From Telmatactis stephensoni (taxonomy: Eukaryota; Cnidaria; Anthozoa; Actiniaria; Isophelliidae): a stretch of DNA of 64,000 nt. Position 1 is the first letter of the stretch, and the number at the start of each line of letters is the position of its first letter. Positions 1 to 12,200 of this stretch are shown piece by piece. The stretch spans positions 372,001 through 436,000 of the forward strand of contig JALIZF010001830.1 of assembly GCA_029948255.1 (NCBI GenBank), written 5' to 3'. The position numbers were made by a program, and so were the translations under genes. The notes below the pieces were generated by a model, which was not told the DNA's origin, ran no database searches, and worked only from the letters and a program-made list of their open reading frames with translations.

Positions 1-280
1 ATACATAGGCAGTCACAAGCATTGCATAGCTAGAACATAGTGCAACATAGTGAAACAATAGTATTGACATAGGTTTTACATATGTCTGGTTCTACAAGGG
101 TGTCCACCATTTCACAGTATCATAATTATCAATATATCCTTGTGAGTTTCATTTTCATATTATGTAATCCATTATATCAGGTTGTTCAGAGCGTTTAGAT
201 GTATATCAAAATACATTCTGTATTATTTCTTACAAGACTTGCTGATTTAGCTCCATTCAATTTAATATAAATTCATAATT

Positions 281-1000
281 GATACATTTGTTACCATTTC
301 TTCAACCTTATCCTACCTCTTGGAAGACAACTGCAAAGAAAAACAAATGGAAGTGAGGCCTTTTAATTTATATGATTTGTCTAGTCGACAACAGTCACTC
401 ACTCTCAGCTGGCGCATTACTTGATTTACATTTATTTCGATATTCACAATATTTGCATTCATTTGCCAGATGCCTGCCAGCGATAAAATTGTACATTGCA
501 TCTCCAATATTCAATTACATTGATTTTGTCTAATTATCCAATTTCCACAATCATTCCAGAATATTTCTATACTGCATTTTTGAAAATTTCTTGCAATGTA
601 AATTAAATAACATGATAAAGATTCTTTGATACATTTCATTACCATTTCTCCAACCTCACCCTACCTCTTGGAAGATAACTGCAAGCCAAAACAAAATGGA
701 AGTGAGATCTTTAATTTGTTTATGTAATCTAGTTGACACTCACTCAGTCCAAACCCACTTGATTTACATTCATTGTGATATTCTTAATATTTGTATTATT
801 GCATTTGCCAGATGATGTCCATGAGTGTATAAACTGTGCATTGTATATTCATCATCTTTTTTCCACAGCTGTTCTAGAATATTTCTATAATACATCTTTT
901 TAACTCTCTCCTTCACACTTTTGTCAGTATAAATTCATCGATACATTTTGATACCATTTCTTCAACCTTACCCTACCTCTTGGAAGAAACTGAAATGTTC
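281..1000. repeat. Diverged tandem repeat, about 340-bp unit, three copies
   Basis: Blocks beginning near 281, 631 and 941 share a start of the form GATACATTT..ACCATTTCT, followed by CAACCT..CCTACCTCTTGGAAGA. The first two continue in parallel through GGAAGTGAG and on to CATTTGCCAGATG. The third is truncated. Copies differ by many substitutions, so the duplication is old. Confidence 0.7.
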
Positions 1001-1772
1001 TCAAAACACAAAAATTTAGTAGTAAACTGTAGCAATGAATAGTTCGATAAAGACTACAAAACACAATTTGTTTTTCTTTTATTCTTTTTCAGAATTTTAC
1101 AACTGAGTTTTTGAAATATTAAAATATTTTGAAGAATTGAATATTTCAAGTGCTGAAGAACTGGCTTGAAGATTGATATGGAACCAAGTTGACGAGTTGA
1201 AGACCAGGGAGGAATGTTTTCCATGCTGTAAACTCAAACCTGGTTAGCAAAATAAATTATGCATTCCATAAAAAACATTTTTTTAATTTTCAGATATCAA
1301 TAATGTTACATTATTTTGTTGTTTTGAATTCATTTACAAGCCATGATAATAACATTTTCTAAATAACCACAATATTTTGTAAAATACATTTGTTTTACAC
1401 ATTGTGACAATTCATGTACAAATAATTGAAAGTATATTTCTTTTCTATTAGATTAAAAAAATGTAGAAGTGCTGTTCCATTCCAATAGTAATATGACATT
1501 GCCAAGTAGTGAAGACGTACCATAAAGACCACTGGACCAATTTTACCAAGATTATTTAGAAAAGACCTATGTTTCCTATGTGCACCTAAGGGATCGCAGG
1601 AGACCCACCCATGATTGTGTGCCTATAGAAAAGTGCCTAAAGTTATATAATTAAGACTTAAACCTACTCCACATGCCTAGAGTTTGTTATTAATTAGTGT
1701 TATTTTATACATGTTAAACTTGAGCCAATTCACGCCTAGAGTTATTGTGTTAATTAAAAGTGTCCTACATGC

Positions 1773-1898
1773 ATTTATTATTCTAAACATAGCATAATAC
1801 TTAAATATTAAGCATTATATTATGTACAAAGTATTTATTATTCTACTTCTAAACACAACATAATACTTGATATTAAGCATTATATTATGTACAATGTA
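1773..1898. repeat. Short tandem duplication, about 65 bp
   Basis: Two adjacent copies share TTTATTATTCT and then ATTAAGCATTATATTATGTA, with small indels between them. No coding content. Confidence 0.6.
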
Positions 1899-4807
1899 TT
1901 TTGCTCATTTTACCATGCTTGGCAAATAAGCAGAGGAGAGTTATAGCACAAGCAAATACACATACAAACAATCAACAGGGAGAATTCCTAAGCACTCACA
2001 TCCTAAGCCTTAACCTAAAAAAAAGCTGACAAAACAAAGGAGGAATTAACAAAATGAGATATCCATTAAAGAGGAGGTTCATTATATGGCCTAGTGGGCA
2101 AGCTTGTCCCCATATAATGTACCGGTCAGGCCACACCCAGTATGTCATCCTTGATCGTCGATGTCCTACCTTTATACCATTGTAACCCTTTCAATATCCC
2201 ACTGCATATATCAAGTAAAGAACCAATTTTCTTGCTCAATATATACAGGGTCGGATATGCAGTCTGCCTCAATGATGGATAAGACAAATGAATTCCTCAA
2301 AAACTACCAGCTTCCAACCTCTACGGTTTGGCAATCTCTGCCTTAAATGTAATGCCAATTGACTGTATCCTATTCAAGGTAATTAGGAGTGGTGATAACT
2401 GGCCAAAACACCCAAACCACATGGGAGTGCTGCAGTACCCATCCCCAATGAATTTAAAATGTTATCACAGTCTCAAAATTACCTTGATCAGCAATTCAAT
2501 CAAATATCAACATTTGTAATTTACAGGTGTAGATATTGATCTTGTCAATAGCTACAGTTCCTTGTAAATTACAACTGAAAACGTTTGATTGAACTGATCT
2601 AACAATGTACTGTAAGTAACAAAGGATTCTCCTTGTCCTACCTAGTAGGTTGTGCTAATGGAATCGGAAAATTTACACATTTTGATGCCAGCGGGCTAAA
2701 CAAATCAAAATGAGCACAAGGTCTTCAAAAAACTAAATCAATATGAAGAATCTTTGTTACAATTAAGTAGAGGTGTAAAGCTCTGGACTAAGGATTTTGG
2801 TACATTAGATCAAAATTGCAAATAAAAACAAACAGAAAAGTTACCAATTAGATCATGAAAATCTGAGGGAGGGATGAAACTGAAAGTGACGCCTACTGAA
2901 CCTTGCATGTGACTCTTTGATGTTGCAGGACACAGAAAGAAACATTGATTAAACGATTTAGCAAGTCACAGGTGAGAACAAAACAGCAACACGGATCTAC
3001 AACACCAGAAAAGTACACATGCTTTGAAGTCTTCCGTGGTCTTCATCTGTATCTGTTTTTCATCATATTTTTCAACTCCTTTTCTCATCGTCTTGAACTT
3101 CGGGTCTTGCTCTTTAAATGGTCTCAATTATCGATTCTGCAAGGATAGCAGAACAATTTTTTACATTCTGTAAGATGAAATATACGTCTATAATATACGT
3201 CGAAATATACGTATTTGATGGGTACCAACTCATTTTGGTGACGCCATTGCTCTCAGATGAAAATAGTTCCAAGAATTAGCTATGCTCCTTTCTACAATAA
3301 CTACCACAATGAAATATTTAATCCTTGCTTTAGGAGAGGCAAAAAAAAACAATGAAAAGTGTAAACACTGAAACGCAAATATCGAACAGAACTGCGCATT
3401 TTTGGTTGGGCGTATATAGCCCGTTTGCTCGTTTCTTTTTTCTTTTTTCTTTTTCTTTTTTTCACTTGTTTTTCGGAGAGAAAACGTCATTTACCTTGGT
3501 TCTTCTCTGTATTTACTTGGCGAAAAAGCCATATTGACGAGCTTCTCGCCTCGAAAGACAAATGACGTGCTAGAAGAGAGTAAACAAAGTTATACTTGAG
3601 CGGACTGCAAAATGCCCCTCTTCACATACATATTACGCTATAGGTTTTACATTGAGTTTTGGATTGTTCCAGTTAGTTATTTTGTTGCTTAGCCTAACAC
3701 GATATGCGAAACTTTTCTTGAAGCTTTTTCTGCCAAGCCGCGCGCAACAAAGTGAAGCCAGTGGACGTACGTGGTCGCGCGCAATGTTGCAAAAATAATT
3801 GCATGCATCGCGTCTCAATTCACAAAAGTTTTGAATTTTGCGCTGATATTTTGTAAAAGATATATACTTTGGCTTGGAAGAGTCATTGGAAGAATAGGCT
3901 CCATTTGTCACAGATGCTACAAACATTCTCAATTCACTAAAACGTTTTGTATAAAGGTTTCTCAAAAAGCAAACTAAACGTGTTTTCAAACACAAAACCT
4001 AGTTCCTTCATAAATTTCATTTTACATGTACTAGCCTTACCGTGAATTAGTACTTCAACATGCATGCAAACTTGCGCCATGTGACTCGAAGCTGAAAACT
4101 TCGGAAGCAAAATCGTCAAACTTCTCTTCCAAACAACTCTTTCGCTTTGCTGTCAGTACATATGCAATAAAAGACTCCCTGTAAACTGAAAGTTTGTAAA
4201 GAAATGTTAACTGCGCTTCAAATTTTAGACATAATCTCAGAGAGCTCATACCTCTAATCCTTCTTCTACTACATCTTATTACAAATGACACCACACTTCA
4301 TTCTACATACATTTTCAGTGCAAATTTTCTCGTGCACTTTGGTATCAGCCAATCAGAAGGTGGCAATGAAATCGACGATCCCAAGAAAACCAATCAGAAA
4401 GCAATGACGTCATTTGATTGGCATAAGTTGTAAATCTTAGGGTCGGACGGAATTTTTTACAAAAAATGAGGGCCGTGATCAGATGAACCGGGCTGACCGG
4501 TTAAGCGGGCTGACTTCTTTTGTTTTATTTTGCCCGTTGGGGCCACATAGAAGAACTATGTAAAAACAGCTTAAAACAGCTTCAAAACCAGAAAATGCAT
4601 ACAAACACATAGCCTGTGTAGGGGGGAGGGGTGGGAAACGGCTGTACACAGGCTATAACAAACACATGAAAAGATAATATTTACTACAGATATAATAAGG
4701 CGAAATAAAGTTTTCGAACTTGAACCCTTACATTATATTTGCTTTATATTATATTCGCTGATGTTACGCGCTGCTCTAAATGATTGCCTGGGGTGTCTGT
4801 GGCCCTA

Positions 4808-5096
4808 TTACACCCAATTTCAAAATTACGCGACCCAGTGGCGATGGCTTGTCTGGATTTTAAGCTTCTGTCAATCAAATTGTAATGACTAGAATTTGTA
4901 AAATTTTAGCTTTCTAAATTCAGAAACAAAAGAAACTTAAATTTATTGACAGAACATTTAGCATTTTCCGACTTTTGATGTAAATTTAAGCTTGCTTCAG
5001 GGAGATCGGAGATTTGATTGACAATATAGTCAAAACACTGAAAAAGCCATTCAAGTGTCGTCTGCAAAGGTCGCGTAATTTTGAAAATAGGTGTAA
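4808..5096. mobile_element. Small inverted-repeat element (MITE-like)
   Basis: The left end reads TTACACC and continues TTTCAAAATTACGCGACC. The right end is its near-exact reverse complement, ending GGTGTAA. The 289-bp span has no coding capacity, so it looks like a non-autonomous DNA element. A target duplication could not be fixed with confidence. Confidence 0.55.
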
Positions 5097-5470
5097 ACTA
5101 AAATGTCTACTAGATCGATCGAGAAAAGCTGAAAACTGAATGAAATCAGCTCCCTAAAATTTGCTGGAACCCCTATAGTTTTGCAGGCTGTTATTGCTTG
5201 AGAATAGACTTTCGGAAATCTAATGTTTTTACTTCGCTTTACAAGAAAAACTACGGGCTCCCTGTGGTGCGCATTTTTGAGTAGCCTGGTAATATATAGA
5301 ACAACAACTTAACTAATTTCCTTAGTGAAAAAAAACACACAAAAACTTCAAATGCCGAATGCCCCACTTTTTCAGTAGCAAACATTTATGTTTTATACTT
5401 TTGCACCTTTGCCTAAAAAGTTTGTTTTCGCGCCTTTTTTGTTTGATTTTCCCGCCTCTTCTCCGATTAA

Positions 5471-5604
5471 CCAATCAGAGCTCCCTATTCGTGCGACGTC
5501 GCTCTTTCTTTTCGCGCGTTTGTTCAAAGACAAAGTGAAGAGGACTTCAACTGGAGGAAAAGCGGAGAGGTCGATTTTTCACAAGCAAAAACACTTCATT
5601 CAAG
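5471..5604 (+). promoter_or_regulatory. Probable promoter and 5' UTR exon of the PRDM9-like gene
   Basis: A CCAATCAG box at 5471 is followed by a GC-richer tract and a segment ending CATTCAAG|GTAAAT, a good splice donor (exon end 5604). A matching acceptor, TTTTAGCAG, ends at 6181 just before the exon carrying the ATG at 6226. I infer a 5' UTR exon driven by this CCAAT-containing region. The transcription start is not visible. Confidence 0.4.
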
Positions 5605-6225
5605 GTAAATACAATCAAAACAACAAACAAAGACTTTAGTCATCATTTATTTTGGATTTATAGGCAATTATATGAACGTTTTATATGTAAATTTTCTGAA
5701 AATTTATGGACAAGAATTTGCACAATTTGAAAACAAGTTACAAGAAAACGAGGAAAGCTGAAAGAAAGCTTAGATATCTGATATTTTTAATGGGATTCGT
5801 TTTCGCCAATTCAACTTCTTATATTTTAAACTGTTTTCGTACAACAATGAAAATTTAGCTACTTTTTGGTATTTTTGAAAGAGAAAACAAACAGACTTCA
5901 GAAATTTAACATACAAGTAGCAAAATGCTTAGTCATCTCTGTTGTGATATTAGGTCTTCTTTTATCAAGATATTTACAACTTTTTTCATTGAGAAGTTTC
6001 ATATTTTACGCTTGTATTGTACTGTTCTATAGCCTGATCAACTTTGTACTTGCCGAACTTTCTTCCATTTTTTACAAATTCAGGCCGAACACGAACCAAA
6101 CAAACCGACAAACCCCCAAAACACGAGAAGGACTACATCGTTCTAATTAAGTGTCTTTCTTGTTGCCTTGGGTTTTAGCAGCCATTTCTATTGATGTTCT
6201 GACGCCGTTTTGGAAGTCTGTAGTC

Positions 6226-9200
6226 ATGGACAAGGGTACTCAAAAACTATCCCAGTATGAGCTTGATAGACAAAGAAGGATCAAAGAAAATCACGACTTC
6301 ATGAGAAGCCTAGGTCAGCTAAATTTGTCATCTTTTTGTTTATACCTATTTTCTCTTGTTTACAATTTAGTGGAAAGAGAGGCTAGAAAACGAATAAACA
6401 GGGAGCCAGCCTGTGTACAGCCGTCTCAGCTGACGTCCCCCATGCACCCCTCCTTCCCCCATCCCTACCCCCCTCGACCCCCCTCACAGGAAAAATTCTA
6501 TATAAACGAGGAATATGATATTTACATAGGATTATTTAAGCAATAGAAGATAGATTTCTATGACTCTACCGGTGAAATAGAGCACGCGTGATGTTGGGAG
6601 AAACACGAGAAAAGTTTGAAAATCACGAGCCGTAGGCGAGTGATTTTCAAACTTTTTCGAGTGTTTCTCCCAACATCACAAGTGCTCTATTTCACCAGTA
6701 GAGTCATAGAAAACTATCCTTCTATTGCTTTTATGATATAGCAAGAGGTATTTTAAGAACGATCAAATTGTGTTATTTTCTGATCAAAACTAAAATTCTC
6801 AAAACTTGCGCAAATGTAAGCCAATCACATTTGTCGTACTATTGACTAATCAGTGTGACTCAAAGCGGCGTTTTTGACAAAACAGTTTGACAACTTTCAT
6901 CGAGAGAATTCAGCAAAAAATATGTTGAAAAGAGAGTTTTCTGTTTTTATAATGGAACAATGACTCGGAAATAGACAAAAAGGCCAAATATAACTTACAG
7001 TTCTTCAAGATTTGGAAATGTTTACTTGCTTTCGACGAATCAAGCAGCATTCGCTATGGTAAATTGAAAGCCGTGTTTTCGGTTGGAAAAAGCTGAAGTT
7101 TGAAAGAGGCTTACAGGATAAGGATTTTGCTGATGAACGAGAAGCTGTTGATTTGAATTATCTGTTGGCTGTTCACCGATAGCTTGTGTCAAAACATCTC
7201 TACACTGGCATAGTTGGTTCATACAAAGGATGATTGAACAACAGACATTTATGGTTGCCGGAATGTTGCAATATTCAATAAAGTTCAATTTATATTCAAT
7301 AAGCCATATATATATTCAATAAAGTCCAATATATATTCAATAAACCATATATATATTCAATAAAGTTCAATTTATATTCGATATTAAAGCCAATTATATA
7401 TATTCAATAATTATTCAGACTCAGCGGTCATGTATATTCACTACAATTCAATTTTTTATTCAAAAAACCACTTATACATTCAGTGAGTTCCCATATTTAT
7501 TTAGTAAATCCTTCAGTTTATATTTACCTATTTATATGTGATATTTTGCCATTTCTATTCAATTTTTGCCATTTGTATTCAATACTTGGCACTTGTATTT
7601 AATGGCCTATTTATATATTCAATAATTTCTGCAATACTTAGTGGTCAGTGGCTAATATTCGCTTGGGTTTCCTGTGGAAAAAGGGGCCTGGTGACTAGTC
7701 ACGTGCAAGGCCGCCATCTTTAAATTTAAAAAATGGCGTCTTTCCCGCGATGGCCCGAAGTGTTTCTTTCGATGGAAAATTTGCTATCGGATGTACAAAC
7801 TGGATTGAATGATAGCAATTTAGCATACCATGATGCAGCTCTTTTGTTGAATAGACTTGAAATGGCTGTTTCAATCCTTTGCTCTCTATCAGAAATCTGT
7901 AATGTAAGTTTAAATGATGACAGTGTTTATTCAGTTTTGCACGAACTCGGTGATCTTTTTAACCATGTACACTTGTTTTGGGTGCAAAAGCTTATGGGAA
8001 TGCTCAGAAATACTGTGGATTTGCCCGATTTTGGAGCAAGAGCTATAAATCATGATGGGAGTCCAGGTCGTCCCTCGATTGTAATTCCTAAAGTCATAAT
8101 TGAGAACTTGAGATCATGTGGCTTTTTTAGTTGGGCAGAAATTGCAAAGATGCTTCAAGTGTCACGATGGACAATTTATCGAAGAGTGAGAGATTTCAAC
8201 ATTGAGCACCTCGGACGGTTTTCAAACATTTCTGATGATGAACTGGATTCAATATTACGAGATTATATGTCACGACATGGCTACACAACTGGTGAATCAT
8301 ATCTTATAGGATACATAAGATCACTTCATTTGAAAGTACCAAGAGACCGTATAAGAGAATCACTCTCTCGTGTTGACCCTAGAAATACTTCCCTGAGATG
8401 GGCATGCATTATAACACGAAGGGTATATAGTGTTCCTGGACCAAATTCATTGTGGCATATGGACGGCCATCACTGTCTCATACGATGGAAAATGGTTGTT
8501 CACGGATGCATTGATGGATTTTCAAGGCGTATCATGTACCTTTTTTGTGCAGATAATAATTATGCTGATACTGTTGCCATAGTTTTTCATCATGCAGCAG
8601 ATGAATTTGGCTGGCCATCTCGTGTGAGAGGGGATCATGGTGGAGAAAATGTGGATGTAGCTAGGTTAATGGTAAATGTAAGAGGAGATAACAGAGGAAG
8701 CTTTATAGCGGGACCTTCAACAAGAAACCAAAGGATTGAGAGATTGTGGAGAGAGGTATTTAGGTGTGTCCTATTTCTTTTCTACAGTATATTTTACTCT
8801 CTTGAAGACAATGGTTACCTTCATACTGGAAATGCCATCCATATGTTTCTTCTGCACTATGTTTTCCTGCCAAGGATAAATTTTGCTTTGCAAGAATTTG
8901 CAATGGCATTTAACCTTCATCCAATAAGAACTGAAAGGAATTGGAGTCCTAACAAAATATGGAGCAGTGGAGTGTTAAACCCTAGAAATCAAGGTCAAAC
9001 TGCACTGAGAGACCCAGCAGTTGATGACATTGAGCCAGACAACTTGGAATTGTATGGTGTTGATCATGATGGCCCTGTTCCTGTAGAAGAAAGTTCTGAA
9101 GTGGAAGTAATTCCCCCGTGCTGCCCCCTAACATGCGAAGGTTTGACATTGATAAGGCAAATTGATCCTTTGAGAGAAAGTGATTATTTTGGCATTGACA

Positions 9201-12200
9201 TATATCTAGATGCACTGTCTTTGTTTAATTGTCTGTGAGAAGTAATCATGTTGTAATATCAAACATTATAAGAGGTTTTCACCAAGCTAGAGGGATGTGC
9301 ATGTCAGTATAGGAGAATATCAGACAATGGCCTTAACAGTGTAGAATGAATGTAGCATCAGGTCCTTACATAATGGCACACAAGTCTAGATGGATTTGCA
9401 ATGTGTCATATTTACGGACTGCTATGTAAGGTAAGCTCTGCAGCCAAGCAGCTGACTAAAAGACCAAAGTCTGATATTTTCCCATTTTTAAATTTCAACA
9501 CGTCAGTCAGCAATTTAGATGTTCATGTTTTGGTGGCTGAAGATTTTTGCTTGTGATCGTGTTCCTGTCCATTATAAGTAAAAACAAGCACAGTTTAACA
9601 TAATTGGAGATACTTACTAGCATACAGTCTCTTGTGAAAGCTATTAAATTCTGGTATGTGAAAATGATAATAATTTTAGTATCAAAATAATGACCCTGAT
9701 TCTAGAGACTGGATGCTAGCAAATGGAGACATTTGATTAACCAATTTCAATTTGTTTTGCTGTAGAACTATTACAACATGATTTTTACGTTGTAATGGGA
9801 CTACACATGCTCTGATTGGCTAACTCAATCAACTGAGGTCACTGGCACTTTGAAGGTGCCTTGTTTTGTAGAATGGCTCAGAAATACTTGGCACATGAGC
9901 GGAAAGGAAAGTGAACAAATTTTGATTGCCCTTCTTTAGCTAAGGGATTGGTTGTACACACTAAACTATACCTGGAAGCCACCCAAATATTTTATTTCTT
10001 TTCAATGAAATAAAATAGCTATGACAGCTTTAATCGTGTATCTTTTTTATAACAAACACTGATTGTCACATATTGAAATAGGTCTGTCCTGTGGCTAAGC
10101 ATTGTGTACCAAACTAATTTATTATCTTGCATGTATATTAACATCAACATGTTTTAACTAATAACAGTATAGAGTGCAAATATTGTGATCATGAAGATTT
10201 GTATAGGAAATCATATGGTTTGTCTTGTGCAATTTGGAATAAATTTGAATGAGTGGGTTTTCAAAGAGTTCAATATTGCACAAGCCCGTAGGGCGAGTGC
10301 AATTTGAGATTTTTGAAAACCCACGAGTTCAAATTTATTCCAAATTGCATGAGACAAACCATATGATTTCTTATTAATAATACAGATTCAAAAATTTTGA
10401 ACAAACCTCACACTTTTAGAAAACTGGAAATGATTTTCGAGCGCACGCTCAGTTAGCCGACACAAAAAAACATCTGCAAAGGAGGCAAGTGCTCAGTGCG
10501 CGTGCTAACTTGATGGCAAAATACAAAGTAAGTGAACAAGGATAAGCTTTTTTTGACAATTTTTCATCACGAAGAAAACTAGAATCTATTTAATTTTGAA
10601 CCTAAAAGCTTTTTTAGAAAGCAAAAAGCATGACCTTGATCCACAAAAAATGCACAAAATTCTTTTGTTTGCCTGTGCTTGTGTTTTCTATACCAATCAC
10701 AGAAAAGTATTTCAACTTTTTGCACTGGTGTTTCAAATAAATTGCACTGGTGTTTCAAATAAATTGCACTGCTCTTAACCAAGCAGCAGTGAGAAATTTT
10801 TGAATCTGTATTATTAAGTATGATATTGCAAAATCCCTACAACAATCTCAAAAAAAGTTTATGCTAATGTCTTTCAACTGTCAGTACAACATTAATGGGA
10901 TTGACTGTATCAAAAATGATAAACATTACAACGTACAATGTAATACACCAGAGTAAATTAAGCACTGCCAAAACCTTTGTGGGCAAAGTTCACAGACAAG
11001 ACAAACTGCTCATAAAAATCCTCAAAGTTTTCGTATGCTTTGGGAATTTTAAGTACTAAGCAGCATGTTTCAGCATAAAAGGTATTGGAGTATCTGTACT
11101 CTAACTGCACTTTGTCCTCCAAGCCTAAGGGTGGTATGCTGTCTCTTGCTGTACAAAACATCAGGACCTTCTTCAGTCCTTCTTTGCCTTCATCTGTTAT
11201 GTATATAAAAAATAAAAGTTAGTGTTCATGCTGTAAAAGTTTCACTCTTTTATCCCCCATATTTTGGATAGTGGTGCCATCCTGAGAGGAAAAAAGTTTA
11301 TTTATTTATTTAAATAAGCATGATCACTTGGATTAATTTATTGATATCGCAGGAGCCACAGATATCAATTTCTGTCAAGCTCCAGGTGAAGTACTCTGGA
11401 AAACGAGTTTACCAGGAAAAAAGATATGAAACTAGACTCACCCGTGAAAAACTTTGTCACACTTTGTACAAAGAAGTTCCTGCTTCTCTCTTCGTCTTGA
11501 TCTTCTTCTTCTTTATCAGCATTTTTGAAGACTTTCTTAATCATTATTTCTGGAGTCAAGTGATCTTGTTCAGGGGTGACAAAGTACACCTCCATCATGT
11601 CAGGGTGTTTGGCAAGAAGAGTACACATGTCTAAACATTGGAGACCTTTTCGTAGTTGGTCCATCGCCACCTTCCGCTTAACAAGTACCTCATGAACTAA
11701 GAGGGTTTGGGCAGCACAGCCTTTGTTTTGTGTAGTGATGTTTTTAACCCAACCTGATGTTGTCAGTTTTTCACGTACATCGGGGTTATTGACCAAAAAG
11801 GCATCTAGTTCGTCTTTTGTTGTCACATCATTCAGCTGAAAGATAAATGAAAACAAAGAAATATAACATCAACTGAAGGAATATGACATACAAAGGGCAT
11901 ATAGCTAAAGGAGCCTAGCTAGGGGGGCACGTTTTGGGAATTTTGATAAATGTATAGAGGAAAAACATTCAAATTGATGCTTTTTACTATGTCTGCCCCC
12001 CAATATTCAGAGTGTCCCCCCTGATCACAGGTTCTGGCTACACCCCTGGAGCCCATCAATGTTTCTCCTTTGTTTTCAGGGAATTTTTATTTTCTTTAGA
12101 TTGGTATAAAATGGAGCAATGAAGAAAATTTCAAAATAATATTCTTGAATAAACCCTATAAGTGCACTTACCTGGGATATCGTTTCGCGTATGTCAAGGT

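Larger units (their letters stand above)
1..5380. other. Non-coding stretch, no gene recognised
   Basis: I find no open frame here with convincing coding character or family resemblance. Longer frames such as 3633-3995 on the minus strand have no recognisable motif and no plausible exon structure. The stretch holds diverged tandem repeats, a small inverted-repeat element and several CCAAT-type pentamers near 4340-4420. Confidence 0.6.

Noticed and set aside
3633..3995. 120-residue minus-strand frame
   Set aside because: No motif, no domain, and a shadow frame of similar length on the plus strand; not distinguishable from chance.
7040..7243. A coding exon running up to the transposon insertion point
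   Set aside because: Joining the flanks across the inferred empty site gives only a short open frame ([14 protein letters not shown]...) with no family match, and the PRDM9-like exons splice past it.
7538..7723. Open frame [10 protein letters not shown]... present at both 7538-7723 (+) and 15720-15926 (-)
   Set aside because: It lies wholly in the TIR and appears twice only because the TIR is duplicated; it has no family resemblance and overlaps the promoter region.
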